Assembly (NCBI RefSeq): GCF_000407145.1 | Contig: NZ_KE136472.1 | Span: 725,658-789,657, forward strand | Origin: Enterococcus caccae ATCC BAA-1240 | GTDB lineage: Bacteria; Bacillota; Bacilli; Lactobacillales; Enterococcaceae | DNA: 64,000 nucleotides | Reading direction: 5' to 3' | Part shown: positions 19,262-29,225 of the stretch, piece by piece | Layout: each line of letters begins with the position of its first letter | Numbering within the stretch: position 1 is the stretch's first letter | The notes under the pieces: model-generated | What the model was told of the DNA's origin: nothing | Seen by the model: only the letters and a program-made list of their open reading frames with translations | The model's database searches: none | Made by a program: the position numbers and the translations under genes

Positions 19262-22200
19262 ATGCCTTTTCCACAATTATATACTATTTCTTCCTATTCA
19301 TTACTCTCCAGTACCATTCGCATTCAAGAATTAGTGCAACAAGCTAAGAAGTTAGGTTATACAACTATTGGAATTGCTGATATTAATGTACTTCATGGGG
19401 CGATTGAATTTTTTGAAGTTTGTAAACAAGAAGGAATCAAACCGATTATCGGTTTAACATTAGAATACACACCTCGCAAGTCCGAACAGACAGCACAGTT
19501 GTTGTTATATGCAAAAGATTTGGAAGGCTATCAAAATCTGATGCGAATCTCCACTGCAAAAATGAATAGTGAAAGAGTTTTTTATTTAGAGGAAGTCAAA
19601 GATCAGCTAAAACATCTAATCGCCGTGATGCCTTCTGATAAAGGAGAAGTTACTTTTGCCTTTAAAAGAAGTGTAAACGAAGGCGAAGAAAGTTTGACAT
19701 TCTTAAGAGAGTTATTTGATCCAGCTTCTTTTTTTGCTGGAGCTTCATTCACAAGTAATGCAGAAATGGATCCCAATCTTTTTCAATTTTATGAAACAAA
19801 AGGTCAGCCTCTAGTTGCGTTACAAGAAACACGTTATTTAAACCGTGAAGATGGGTTTGCGTTAAAGGTACTGACTCATATTAATGAGGGGCAACAGATG
19901 ACCCTGAACGCTGAAGAAACAGATATAGAAGGGCCTTTTTATCTAAGAAATCAGCATGATGTTGCAGAACAATTACGTATAAAAGCTGGCGAAATGGCTT
20001 TGGAAAATGCTGAGAAAATTGCGGAAACCTGCACTGTAGAAATACCTTTACATCAACGATTATTACCTCATTATCCCATTCCGGAAGGGAAAAAAGCGGG
20101 TGAATTTTTAAAAGAGCTATGTCTACAAAAGTTGCCTGAACGAATACAAAATGTCACTATAGAATATGAGGAACGATTAGCAAAAGAGTTAGATATTATC
20201 CATACGATGGGCTTTGACGATTATTTCTTAATCGTATGGGATGTAATGGCATTTGCGCATGCTGAAAAAATTGTAACAGGTGCTGGTCGTGGTTCCGCTG
20301 CAGGGTCTTTAGTGTCTTATGTTTTAGCAATCACAGATGTTGATCCAATCAAATATAATCTGTTATTTGAACGATTCTTAAATCCAGAAAGACATTCGAT
20401 GCCCGATATTGATTTGGATATTCCGGATAATCGTCGTGAAGAAGTATTGCAATACGTTCGTACAAAATACGGACAGTATCATATGGCGCAGATAGCTACT
20501 TTTGGCACGATGGCAGCAAAGATGGTTTTAAGGGATGTTGCTAGAGTATTTGGATTATCTCAAAGTGAATCTAATCGTTGGTCTAGTGCTGTACCAAGTG
20601 CGTTGAAGATGACGTTGAAAACAGCATATACAGAGTCTAAAAAATTAGTAGAGTTAGTAAATTCTTCTGAAACAAATCGCCTGCTGTATGATACTGCAGT
20701 TCGATTAGAAGGATTACCGCGGCACGTATCTACTCATGCAGCAGGCGTGGTGATCAGTGATTTGGATTTGTTAGATATCGTACCTCTACAACCTGGATCA
20801 AATGACATCTTTTTAACTCAATTTACGATGAACGATGTTGAAAAAATCGGGTTATTGAAAATGGATTTCCTAGGTTTGAGAAATCTATCTATTATTGATG
20901 ATACAATCAAGTCGATTAAACGAGTCTATAAAAAAGAAGTGATTCTAAACCAAATTCCGTTGGATGATGAAAAAACATTGGCGTTATTTAGGCGAGGGGA
21001 AACGAGTGGTGTTTTTCAATTCGAGTCAGCTGGTATTCGTAATGTTTTAAGAAAATTAGGACCTACAAGTATCGAAGATATTGCAGCAGTCAACGCCTTA
21101 TACCGTCCAGGACCAATGCAAAATATTGACTTGTTTATTCGCAGAAAAAAAGGATTGGAGTCAATTGAATATCCTGATGCTGTTTTAGAACCGATTTTAA
21201 AAAATACTTACGGTGTTATTGTCTACCAAGAACAAATTATTCAAGTTGCGTCGACTATGGCAGGTTTTAGTTTAGGGCAGGCTGATATATTAAGACGTGC
21301 AGTGAGTAAAAAGAAAAAAGAAGTCCTAGATGAAGAACGCAAGCACTTTGTGGAAGGGGCGATGAAAGAAGGACATAGTGAAGCAGTAGCAAAAACGATT
21401 TATGATTATATTGAACGATTTGCTAACTATGGATTTAACCGCTCGCATGCGTTTGCATATTCCTTTATTGGCTTTCAAATGGCCTTTTTAAAAGTACATT
21501 TTCCAGGTGCTTTTTATGCAGCAATTCTTCATTCAGTGCGACACAATCCAACAAAAATCAAAGAATATATTGGTGAAGCGCGTAAGAATAAAATGACCAT
21601 TATACAACCAGCTATCAACGCTAGTCAATATAGTTTTTATTTGAATAATAATGATCAGATCATGTTCGGTTTTAGTTCCTTGAAGGGGATACGGCGTGAC
21701 TTTATTCAGAATATTTTAGATGAACGGAAAGAGCGTGGCCCGTTCAAATCCTTTGATCAATTTTTGTTGCGAATTGATCGAAAATGGCTAAAAGCTGAAA
21801 ATATACAACCGTTGATTGCGATTGGTGCGTTTGATGAATTACAAGCGAATCGCCGCCAATTGGCAGTTAGTCTAGACAGTGAAATTCAAAATATTATATA
21901 TAGTGGCGGCAGTATGAATCTTTTAGAAGATACGCTCAAATTAAAAGAAGTAGAAGTTGCTGATTATTCTTTAGAAGAAAAGTTGGAGCAAGAAGAACAA
22001 TACTTAGGTGTCTATCTATCAGGACATCCCACTGAAGAATTCAAAAAGACTCGTCTCGCTAAACAAGTGATGTTAGTAAGTGATGTTGTTGAGAACCAAA
22101 CAGCCCGTTTATTGATTTATGTGAAAGATATTCGAGTAATTCGGACAAAAAAAGGCGAGCAAATGGCGTTTGTAGAAGGTGATGATTTAACAGGATCGCT

Positions 22201-22594
22201 ATCATTGACGCTGTTTCCTACAGTTTTCAGAACGTTGCGTCAAAACGTTGAAAAAAATCAAGTTTATTTCGTAGAGGGGAAAATAGAAAAAAGCAACTAC
22301 AATCAAGAACTTCAACTATTAGTCAATCAGATCGAAAAAGCGAATGATATTGAAAATAGTATTAGTGCAACGACATGTTATTTGAAGATTGTTGCAGAAA
22401 AAGAGCAAAATAACGTGTTACAAAGTATTCGTGAAGTCATTCAAGCTCACAGAGGCAATATCCCAGTTATTATTTATTTTGAGAAAAATGGGAAGAAATT
22501 AGTCTTAGGAGAAGAGAATTGGTTAGCAGATACAGCAGATGCAAAAGAACAATTAGATCAGATTCTGGGCAGTCAAAATGTTGTTTTCAAATGA
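19262..22594 (+). CDS. dnaE: DNA polymerase III alpha subunit DnaE
   Basis: Replicative polymerase of the DnaE1 type in low-GC Gram-positives, which extends primers before PolC takes over. The 1110 residues comprise a PHP domain (1-220), the C-family polymerase core with TGAGRGSAAGSLVSY near 340 and the catalytic aspartates in MPDIDLDIPD near 380, the YRPGPM motif near 617, a helix-hairpin-helix segment (about 790-870) and a C-terminal OB fold (about 950-1040). The length is typical of this short form, which lacks the polC exonuclease. The start follows AAGGAG. It stands directly upstream of pfkA-pyk, as in related species. Confidence 0.97.
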   Translation: MPFPQLYTISSYSLLSSTIRIQELVQQAKKLGYTTIGIADINVLHGAIEFFEVCKQEGIKPIIGLTLEYTPRKSEQTAQLLLYAKDLEGYQNLMRISTAKMNSERVFYLEEVKDQLKHLIAVMPSDKGEVTFAFKRSVNEGEESLTFLRELFDPASFFAGASFTSNAEMDPNLFQFYETKGQPLVALQETRYLNREDGFALKVLTHINEGQQMTLNAEETDIEGPFYLRNQHDVAEQLRIKAGEMALENAEKIAETCTVEIPLHQRLLPHYPIPEGKKAGEFLKELCLQKLPERIQNVTIEYEERLAKELDIIHTMGFDDYFLIVWDVMAFAHAEKIVTGAGRGSAAGSLVSYVLAITDVDPIKYNLLFERFLNPERHSMPDIDLDIPDNRREEVLQYVRTKYGQYHMAQIATFGTMAAKMVLRDVARVFGLSQSESNRWSSAVPSALKMTLKTAYTESKKLVELVNSSETNRLLYDTAVRLEGLPRHVSTHAAGVVISDLDLLDIVPLQPGSNDIFLTQFTMNDVEKIGLLKMDFLGLRNLSIIDDTIKSIKRVYKKEVILNQIPLDDEKTLALFRRGETSGVFQFESAGIRNVLRKLGPTSIEDIAAVNALYRPGPMQNIDLFIRRKKGLESIEYPDAVLEPILKNTYGVIVYQEQIIQVASTMAGFSLGQADILRRAVSKKKKEVLDEERKHFVEGAMKEGHSEAVAKTIYDYIERFANYGFNRSHAFAYSFIGFQMAFLKVHFPGAFYAAILHSVRHNPTKIKEYIGEARKNKMTIIQPAINASQYSFYLNNNDQIMFGFSSLKGIRRDFIQNILDERKERGPFKSFDQFLLRIDRKWLKAENIQPLIAIGAFDELQANRRQLAVSLDSEIQNIIYSGGSMNLLEDTLKLKEVEVADYSLEEKLEQEEQYLGVYLSGHPTEEFKKTRLAKQVMLVSDVVENQTARLLIYVKDIRVIRTKKGEQMAFVEGDDLTGSLSLTLFPTVFRTLRQNVEKNQVYFVEGKIEKSNYNQELQLLVNQIEKANDIENSISATTCYLKIVAEKEQNNVLQSIREVIQAHRGNIPVIIYFEKNGKKLVLGEENWLADTADAKEQLDQILGSQNVVFK

Positions 22595-22717
22595 TTTACG
22601 GTAAAAAATACTAATTGTTTTCATCTTTTTTCAATTATTTCTTCTTAAATCAAGACATTTTGCACTATTAATGGTAAAATGAGTGACGTAATATTTTTGA
22701 GTAATGAATAACTGTGA

Positions 22718-23728
<1,011 letters not shown>

Positions 23729-23824
23729 GAATCAGCTCAAAAATGTGAGCGAACCTGAGGATCACTTGAGGAAAATAGATATTTTCATAATGTATAAACA
23801 AAATTGGAATAGGAGCGTTTGGTA

Positions 23825-25582
23825 ATGAAAAAAACGAAAATCGTATGTACGATCGGACCAGCTAGTGAAACTGTTGATATGCTAGTAAACTTAATGAATG
23901 CAGGAATGAACGTTTGCCGTTTGAACTTCTCACATGGTGACTTTGAAGAACATGGCAACCGTATCAAAAATATTCGTGAAGCGGCAAAAATCACAGGGAA
24001 ACGTGTAGCCATCTTACTTGATACAAAAGGTCCTGAAATTCGTACGAACGAAATGGAAAATGGTGCGATCACTTTAAGAACAGGTGATTCAGTACGTCTT
24101 TCTATGACAGAAGTTTTAGGGACAAACGAAAAATTCTCAATCACTTACCCTGAGTTGATCAATGATGTAAATGTTGGTTCTCATATTCTTTTAGATGATG
24201 GACTAATTGACTTAGAAGTAACAGATATTGATCGTGCAGCAAACGAAATCGTTACTTTAGTTAAAAACGAAGGCGTATTAAAAAATAAAAAAGGCGTTAA
24301 CGTACCTGGCGTATCTGTAAATCTTCCTGGTATTACGGATAAAGATGCGGCAGATATCCGCTTTGGTATTGAACAAGGTGTTGACTTTATCGCTGCAAGT
24401 TTCGTTCGTCGTGCAACTGACGTTTTAGAAATTACTAAAATTTTAGAAGAAGAAAACGCAACTCATATCCAAATTATTCCGAAAATCGAGAATCAAGAAG
24501 GAATCGACAATATTGACGAAATCCTAAAAGTTTCTGACGGTTTGATGGTTGCTCGTGGTGATATGGGTGTTGAAATTCCAACAGAAGATGTTCCTGTTGT
24601 TCAAAAAGACTTGATTAAAAAGTGTAATGCTCTAGGTAAACCAGTTATCACTGCAACTCAAATGCTTGATTCTATGCAACGTAACCCACGTCCAACTCGT
24701 GCGGAAGCAAATGACGTTGCTAATGCAATCTATGACGGAACAGATGCTGTAATGCTTTCTGGTGAAACAGCTGCTGGGGATTATCCGTTAGAAGCTGTTC
24801 AAACAATGGCTCGTATCGCAGTTCGTACTGAAGAAGCCTTGATCAACCAAGATTCATTCGCATTAAAATTATACAGCAAAACAGATATGGCAGAAGCGAT
24901 CGGTCAATCAGTCGGACATACTGCACGTAACTTGGGCATCCAAACAATCGTTGCTGCGACTGAATCAGGTCACACTGCTCGTATGATTTCTAAATACCGT
25001 CCGAAATCACATATCGTTGCGATCACTTTCACAGAACAAAAAGCACGTAGCTTGTCATTATCTTGGGGCGTTTATGCAACGGTTGCTGATAAACCAGCAA
25101 GTACGGATGAAATGTTCAACTTAGCAACACACATTTCTCAAGAAGAAGGATTTGCAAGCGAAGGTGACTTGATCATCATCACTGCCGGTGTACCGGTTGG
25201 TGAAAAAGGAACAACTAACTTAATGAAGATTCAAATGATCGGATCAAAATTAGTCCAAGGTCAAGGAATCGGTGAAGAATCAGTGATTGCTAAAGCTGTT
25301 GTAGCAAATACAGCAGAAGAAGCAGTAGCAAATGCAACAGAAGGCTCAATCCTAGTTGTTAAAACAACTGACAAAGATTACATGCCTGCAATTGACAAGG
25401 CAATCGCTTTAGTCGTTGAAGAAGGTGGATTAACTTCCCATGCAGCAGTCGTTGCAATTGCGAAAGATATTCCAGTAATCGTTGGTGCAGCTGACGCTAC
25501 AAACTTGATTGCAAATGATGAATTAATCACTGTTGATCCTCGTCGTGGTATTGTGTACCGTGGCGCAACAACAGCAATCTAA
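23825..25582 (+). CDS. pyk: Pyruvate kinase with C-terminal PEP-utiliser domain
   Basis: Last step of glycolysis, PEP plus ADP to pyruvate and ATP. The 585-residue form has the catalytic barrel ([10 protein letters not shown] at the start, [12 protein letters not shown] near 240, the pyruvate kinase signature [16 protein letters not shown] near 218), the allosteric domain, and an extra C-terminal PEP-utilising-like domain with [11 protein letters not shown] near 535, as in Bacillus and other Firmicutes. The ATG at 23825 follows AGGAG. A strong terminator lies 20 bases after the stop. Confidence 0.97.
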   Translation: MKKTKIVCTIGPASETVDMLVNLMNAGMNVCRLNFSHGDFEEHGNRIKNIREAAKITGKRVAILLDTKGPEIRTNEMENGAITLRTGDSVRLSMTEVLGTNEKFSITYPELINDVNVGSHILLDDGLIDLEVTDIDRAANEIVTLVKNEGVLKNKKGVNVPGVSVNLPGITDKDAADIRFGIEQGVDFIAASFVRRATDVLEITKILEEENATHIQIIPKIENQEGIDNIDEILKVSDGLMVARGDMGVEIPTEDVPVVQKDLIKKCNALGKPVITATQMLDSMQRNPRPTRAEANDVANAIYDGTDAVMLSGETAAGDYPLEAVQTMARIAVRTEEALINQDSFALKLYSKTDMAEAIGQSVGHTARNLGIQTIVAATESGHTARMISKYRPKSHIVAITFTEQKARSLSLSWGVYATVADKPASTDEMFNLATHISQEEGFASEGDLIIITAGVPVGEKGTTNLMKIQMIGSKLVQGQGIGEESVIAKAVVANTAEEAVANATEGSILVVKTTDKDYMPAIDKAIALVVEEGGLTSHAAVVAIAKDIPVIVGAADATNLIANDELITVDPRRGIVYRGATTAI

Positions 25583-25604
25583 AAAACTTTCTATTATACA
25601 CTAT

Positions 25605-25652
25605 AAAGAATGAAGATGAATCATGCAAAGTGATTCATTTTCATTCTTTTTT
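25605..25652 (+). terminator. Terminator of pfkA-pyk
   Basis: Nineteen-position stem with one mismatch (25605-25623, 25631-25649) and a T run. Confidence 0.9.
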
Positions 25653-25679
25653 ATTGATAATGAACAAAGTTTCTGTCGC

Positions 25680-25732
25680 TTGTGAAATATTTCTCTAAAA
25701 CGCTATCAAAATCATTTCGTACATGTTAAAAT
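25680..25732 (+). promoter_or_regulatory. adh promoter with Rex-like and cre-like sites
   Basis: TTGTGAAATATTTCTCTA (25680-25697) matches the Rex operator TTGTGAANNNNTTCACAA except at two positions of the right half. CTAAAACGCTATCA (25695-25708) matches 12 of 14 cre positions. The extended -10 box TGTTAAAAT ends at 25732; the -35 region is weak and overlaps the cre-like site. Redox (NADH) and carbon control are inferred. Confidence 0.55.
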
Positions 25733-25772
25733 GTAATTGTTACCATATTATATTGAATACAGGAGTGATACA

Positions 25773-26792
25773 ATGAAAGCAGCTGTTGTTACGAAAGAAA
25801 ATAATGGAAAAGTAGAAATCAAAGAATTAGATATTAGACCGCTTGAAGCTGGAGAAGCTTTGGTGGATGTTGAATATTGTGGTGTTTGTCACACAGACTT
25901 ACACGTAGCTCATGGCGATTTTGGAGAAGTTCCAGGTCGTGTGATTGGTCATGAAGGGATCGGGATTGTAAAAGAAATTGCACCTGGTGTTGAAAGCTTA
26001 AAAGTAGGAGATCGTGTAAGTATCGCTTGGTTTTTTGAGGGATGTGGTACTTGTGAGTATTGTATTACTGGCAGAGAGACTTTCTGTCGTCAAGTAAAGA
26101 ACGCTGGTTTTTCAGTAGATGGCGCTATGGCAGAACAATGTATCGTTAAAGCAGACTATGCTGTCAAAGTACCAGAGGGATTGGACCCAGCTCAAGCTAG
26201 TAGTATTTCATGTGCTGGTGTTACTTGTTATAAAGCAATCAAAGTTTCAGATGTAAAACCAGGCCAATGGGTTGCTATTTACGGCATCGGAGGTTTGGGA
26301 AACTTAGCTATTCAGTACGCTAAAAATGTTTTCAATGCTAAAGTGATTGCTGTTGATATTAATGATGACAAGTTAGAGTTTGCGAAAGAATTAGGTGCAG
26401 ATTTAGTGTGTAACCCGCTAACAGATGGTGATGCTGGTGCTTGGATACAAGAAAAAGTTGGTGGCGCACATGCGGCAGTCGTTACAGCTGTTTCAAAAGT
26501 TGCTTTCAATCAGGCAGTTGATTCTGTAAGAGCTGCTGGTAAAGTTGTTGCAGTTGGTTTGCCACCAGAAACAATGGATCTTGCAATTGTGAAAACAGTT
26601 TTAGATGGTATTCAAATCGTAGGTTCTTTGGTAGGAACTCGAAAAGATTTAGAAGAAGCATTCCAATTTGGTGCAGAAGGAAAAGTGGTTCCTGTTGTTG
26701 AAACTCGTTGTCTGCATGAAGTGAATGATATTTTTGAAGAGATGGAACAAGGGAAAATCAAAGGAAGAATGGTTGTTGATTTAAAAAAATAA
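25773..26792 (+). CDS. adhP: Zinc-dependent alcohol dehydrogenase
   Basis: Medium-chain NAD(P)-dependent alcohol dehydrogenase, interconverting ethanol-type alcohols and aldehydes. The 339 residues show catalytic zinc ligands in [13 protein letters not shown] (Cys37, His38) and GHEGIGIV, a structural zinc cluster [15 protein letters not shown] near 92-106, and a Rossmann loop [15 protein letters not shown] near 170. It is of the class I AdhP/AdhA type. The ATG at 25773 follows AGGAGTG. The Rex-like operator upstream fits a role in NAD+ regeneration during fermentation. Confidence 0.9.
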   Translation: MKAAVVTKENNGKVEIKELDIRPLEAGEALVDVEYCGVCHTDLHVAHGDFGEVPGRVIGHEGIGIVKEIAPGVESLKVGDRVSIAWFFEGCGTCEYCITGRETFCRQVKNAGFSVDGAMAEQCIVKADYAVKVPEGLDPAQASSISCAGVTCYKAIKVSDVKPGQWVAIYGIGGLGNLAIQYAKNVFNAKVIAVDINDDKLEFAKELGADLVCNPLTDGDAGAWIQEKVGGAHAAVVTAVSKVAFNQAVDSVRAAGKVVAVGLPPETMDLAIVKTVLDGIQIVGSLVGTRKDLEEAFQFGAEGKVVPVVETRCLHEVNDIFEEMEQGKIKGRMVVDLKK

Positions 26793-26821
26793 AGCCAATC
26801 TAAATTAAAACTGGCGGAATG

Positions 26822-26872
26822 AAAAAGATCCTTGAAAGTATTGAATCACTAACTTTCAAAGATCTTTTTTTA
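26822..26872 (+). terminator. Terminator of adhP
   Basis: Eighteen-position stem with one mismatch (26822-26839, 26852-26869) and trailing T residues. Confidence 0.88.
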
Positions 26873-26928
26873 TAAAAAATAATGGCTCGTTTAAGTGCAT
26901 TAATAGCTTCTTAAAATAGATTCTGTTA

Positions 26929-27138
26929 CTATTGATAGTAGCATTTAGATTGGACGATAACATCATAAGCACTAAAAAAGCGCGGAAGTTGTTGGCCTGT
27001 TAAAATTCTTTGAGCTATGGGAATAGTATTGAATGCGAGGAAAGTAATTGTTTGTTTAGAATGAAAAACAGTTTGGCTAAGAAAATAAAGTGAAATGACA
27101 TAGAAGGGTTTCAGGAGCAGTCTGGTATTAGAAGACAT
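26929..27138 (-). CDS. Doubtful small open frame, 69 aa
   Basis: A minus-strand frame with a hydrophobic N-terminal half (LLLKPFYVISLYFLSQTVF) in an otherwise empty 400-base stretch. A possible extended -10 box (TGCTATGTA) lies upstream, but the only ribosome-site-like AAGGA is about 15 bases from the ATG, which is too far. No family is recognised. It may be a remnant or non-coding. The same stretch also holds a short inverted repeat near 26932-26950. Confidence 0.2.
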   Translation of the reverse strand: MSSNTRLLLKPFYVISLYFLSQTVFHSKQTITFLAFNTIPIAQRILTGQQLPRFFSAYDVIVQSKCYYQ

Positions 27139-27203
27139 TAAAACTAAAAGTATTCCTTACATAGCATGAGGTAATGCAAATGAACTTAAAAGGAGGAATA
27201 GCG

Positions 27204-27359
27204 ATGAAAGAAAGTGCAAAAGCGGGCATTTCATTTGGTTGCGCATTGGCGTTAGTGATTTCATATGTAAATTGGCATAGTATTATTTGGGCAATTTTTC
27301 ATGGCGTATTAAGCTGGTTTTATGTAATTTATTACGTTATAGTTTATGGTTTGAACTAA
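27204..27359 (+). CDS. Small membrane protein, 51 aa
   Basis: A 51-residue protein with two hydrophobic stretches (AGISFGCALALVISY and IWAIFHGVLSWFYVIYYVIV) joined by a short NWHS turn, suggesting a membrane hairpin. An optimal AAAGGAGG site lies before the ATG at 27204, and the composition is clearly protein-like, so it is very likely expressed. It stands alone between adhP and ylaN. I do not recognise a named family. Confidence 0.7.
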   Translation: MKESAKAGISFGCALALVISYVNWHSIIWAIFHGVLSWFYVIYYVIVYGLN

Positions 27360-27567
27360 GAAAAAATAGAATGGTGATCCAAAAGATAAGAAAACACTTT
27401 TGCTCTTTTTGAAGGGGATTCTCAATAGTAGGATTAAAATGACTAATCTAAAACGTTTGCTAATATGTGCTTTTTTTAGATAAACAGTGAGAATAATGAG
27501 ATTTTCTTTCATTCCAATTCGATGAAAATTAAAAAAAAATTTAAACGATGGATTTTCAGAAAATTTC

Positions 27568-27597
27568 TGTTAATAGTGAGGTAAATTATGCTATAAT
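27568..27597 (+). promoter_or_regulatory. Promoter of ylaN-ftsW
   Basis: Extended -10 box TGCTATAAT (27589-27597); a weak TGTTAA -35 candidate lies at 27568-27573. The leader is about 20 bases long. The 240 bases between this and the small membrane protein hold nothing else that I can support. Confidence 0.6.
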
Positions 27598-27627
27598 TAC
27601 ATAATTAAGATGGGAGGTTTAGTGCAA

Positions 27628-27930
27628 ATGGAATCCATTTCAAAAGATTTTGCCGTTCAGCTCTTAAACGATGATGCACAACGGATCATGATGTTGATCC
27701 GCAATCAAAAAAATAGCCTATGTATTTCCCAGTGTAAGGCTTTTGAGGAAGTCGTGGATACACAAATGTATGGTTTTTCTCGTCAGGTGACTTATGCCAT
27801 TAGACTAGGTATTTTAAGCTCAAAACAAGGACATCAATTGCTAAGTGATTTAGAAAAAGAACTTAACCAATTATATAGTGACGTTTATGAGGAAACTCAA
27901 GAAAAAAAAGAGATTGGCAAGGAGGTTTAA
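27628..27930 (+). CDS. ylaN: YlaN family protein (DUF1507)
   Basis: A 100-residue cytosolic helical protein. The pattern NDDAQRIMMLIRNQ, QCKAFEEVVDTQMYGFSRQVTYAIRLG and the acidic end match the YlaN family of Bacillus and Staphylococcus, a conserved protein reported to act in iron homeostasis together with Fur. The ATG at 27628 follows GGGAGG by 10 bases; the upstream in-frame ATG at 27610 overlaps that site. ftsW begins 3 bases after the stop, and the ylaN-ftsW-pyc order is the one seen in Bacillus. Confidence 0.88.
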   Translation: MESISKDFAVQLLNDDAQRIMMLIRNQKNSLCISQCKAFEEVVDTQMYGFSRQVTYAIRLGILSSKQGHQLLSDLEKELNQLYSDVYEETQEKKEIGKEV

Positions 27931-27933
27931 ACT

Positions 27934-29127
27934 TTGCCAAACAAGATAAAGAAGAGACATCTGTTAGATTATAGTATCTTGATCCCGTACTTAGTCCTTA
28001 GTGCCGTGGGCTTGATCATGGTTTACAGTTCAACGTCATCTTTGTTAGTATCAAAAGGCGAACCACCGACAAGTATGGTAGTGTCTCAATTACAATTTTG
28101 GATGTTAAGTTTAGTAGGAATGTTCTTTATCTATAAGATGAAAACAGCAGTTTTTCAAAATAAAGGTTTTATCATGTTTGCAATTGCTGTTATTTCTTTT
28201 CTACTCTTAGCGGTTAAATTTACTCCGTTAGGTCGCAATATCAATGGTGCCTCAGGTTGGTTATTGATCGGTTCATTTTCAATGCAGCCAGCGGAATACT
28301 TAAAAATCATGGTGATTTGGTATCTTGCCTATATCTTAGGCCGGAGACAGAAGTATATTGATAAAGAGTTTAAAAAAGCAGTTTTTCGACCAATGCTTTT
28401 AGTTGGTTTTTTAATTTTACTTGTGGCGATTCAACCCGATTTGGGAAATGGTGCGATTCTAACATTACTAGTTATTATCATGCTTTTAGCCAGCGGAGTA
28501 AATTATATGTACACGTACATTGTTGGCGGTGTGGGGATTTTAGGTAGTATCGCTGTTATACAAGCGTTGATTTTAAGTAAAGGAAGTTTTATTCCAGCTA
28601 GATATCAATATGTGTATCAACGTTTTGCGATTTTTTTAAATCCATTCAAAGACGAAAGAAATTATGGACATCAATTGGCTAATTCGTATTACGCCATCAA
28701 TAATGGTGGCTGGTTTGGTAAAGGCCTGGGGAATAGCATTCAAAAGAAAGGCTTCTTACCTGAAGCGCATTCGGATTTTATTTTTGCCATTACCATCGAA
28801 GAATTAGGCTTGTTCGTTTCCTTGATTATACTAGCAATTTTGATGTTTATGATTGCACGAATCATTCTAGTGGGCGTTCGTTCTAAAAAGCCATTCAATT
28901 CGTTGATGTGTATTGGAATTGGATCAATGTTATTGCTCCAAGTTTTTATCAATTTAGGAGGAATTACAGGGGTGATTCCTTTAACAGGAATTACATTCCC
29001 TTTTCTCAGTCATGGGGGAAACAGTGTCTTGATTATTTCAATCGCTGTCGCTTTTGTACTAAATATCAGTGCGGATGAGAAAAAACAAAAAATGGACCAA
29101 GAATACCAATTACTTGGTAATGAATAA
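27934..29127 (+). CDS. ftsW: SEDS-family peptidoglycan glycosyltransferase FtsW
   Basis: Membrane glycosyltransferase that polymerises lipid II at the division septum with its class B PBP partner. The 397 residues have about ten membrane helices and SEDS motifs: GLIMVYSSTS in the first helix, GASGWL near 106, QPDLGNGAIL near 167 with the essential Asp, and the PEAHSDFIFAI motif near 272. Translation starts at TTG (27934) behind AAGGAGG with 8-base spacing; no ATG is suitable. FtsW is preferred to RodA because of the ylaN-ftsW-pyc context. Confidence 0.9.
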   Translation: MPNKIKKRHLLDYSILIPYLVLSAVGLIMVYSSTSSLLVSKGEPPTSMVVSQLQFWMLSLVGMFFIYKMKTAVFQNKGFIMFAIAVISFLLLAVKFTPLGRNINGASGWLLIGSFSMQPAEYLKIMVIWYLAYILGRRQKYIDKEFKKAVFRPMLLVGFLILLVAIQPDLGNGAILTLLVIIMLLASGVNYMYTYIVGGVGILGSIAVIQALILSKGSFIPARYQYVYQRFAIFLNPFKDERNYGHQLANSYYAINNGGWFGKGLGNSIQKKGFLPEAHSDFIFAITIEELGLFVSLIILAILMFMIARIILVGVRSKKPFNSLMCIGIGSMLLLQVFINLGGITGVIPLTGITFPFLSHGGNSVLIISIAVAFVLNISADEKKQKMDQEYQLLGNE

Positions 29128-29148
29128 ATGAATGAAGGTAAAAAAGAT

Positions 29149-29199
29149 GGCGAAACAGAGGTAGCTCTTTATATAAGAGCAAAATACATCTGTTTCGCC
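29149..29199 (+). other. Nested hairpin between ftsW and pyc
   Basis: A perfect 11-bp stem GGCGAAACAGA/TCTGTTTCGCC (29149-29159, 29189-29199) encloses a second 6-bp stem GCTCTT/AAGAGC (29164-29169, 29175-29180). No T run follows, so it is not a classical terminator. It lies about 27 bases before the pyc start. Confidence 0.6.
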
Positions 29200-29225
29200 C
29201 TCAATAAACGGGTAGGAGTGAAAGA

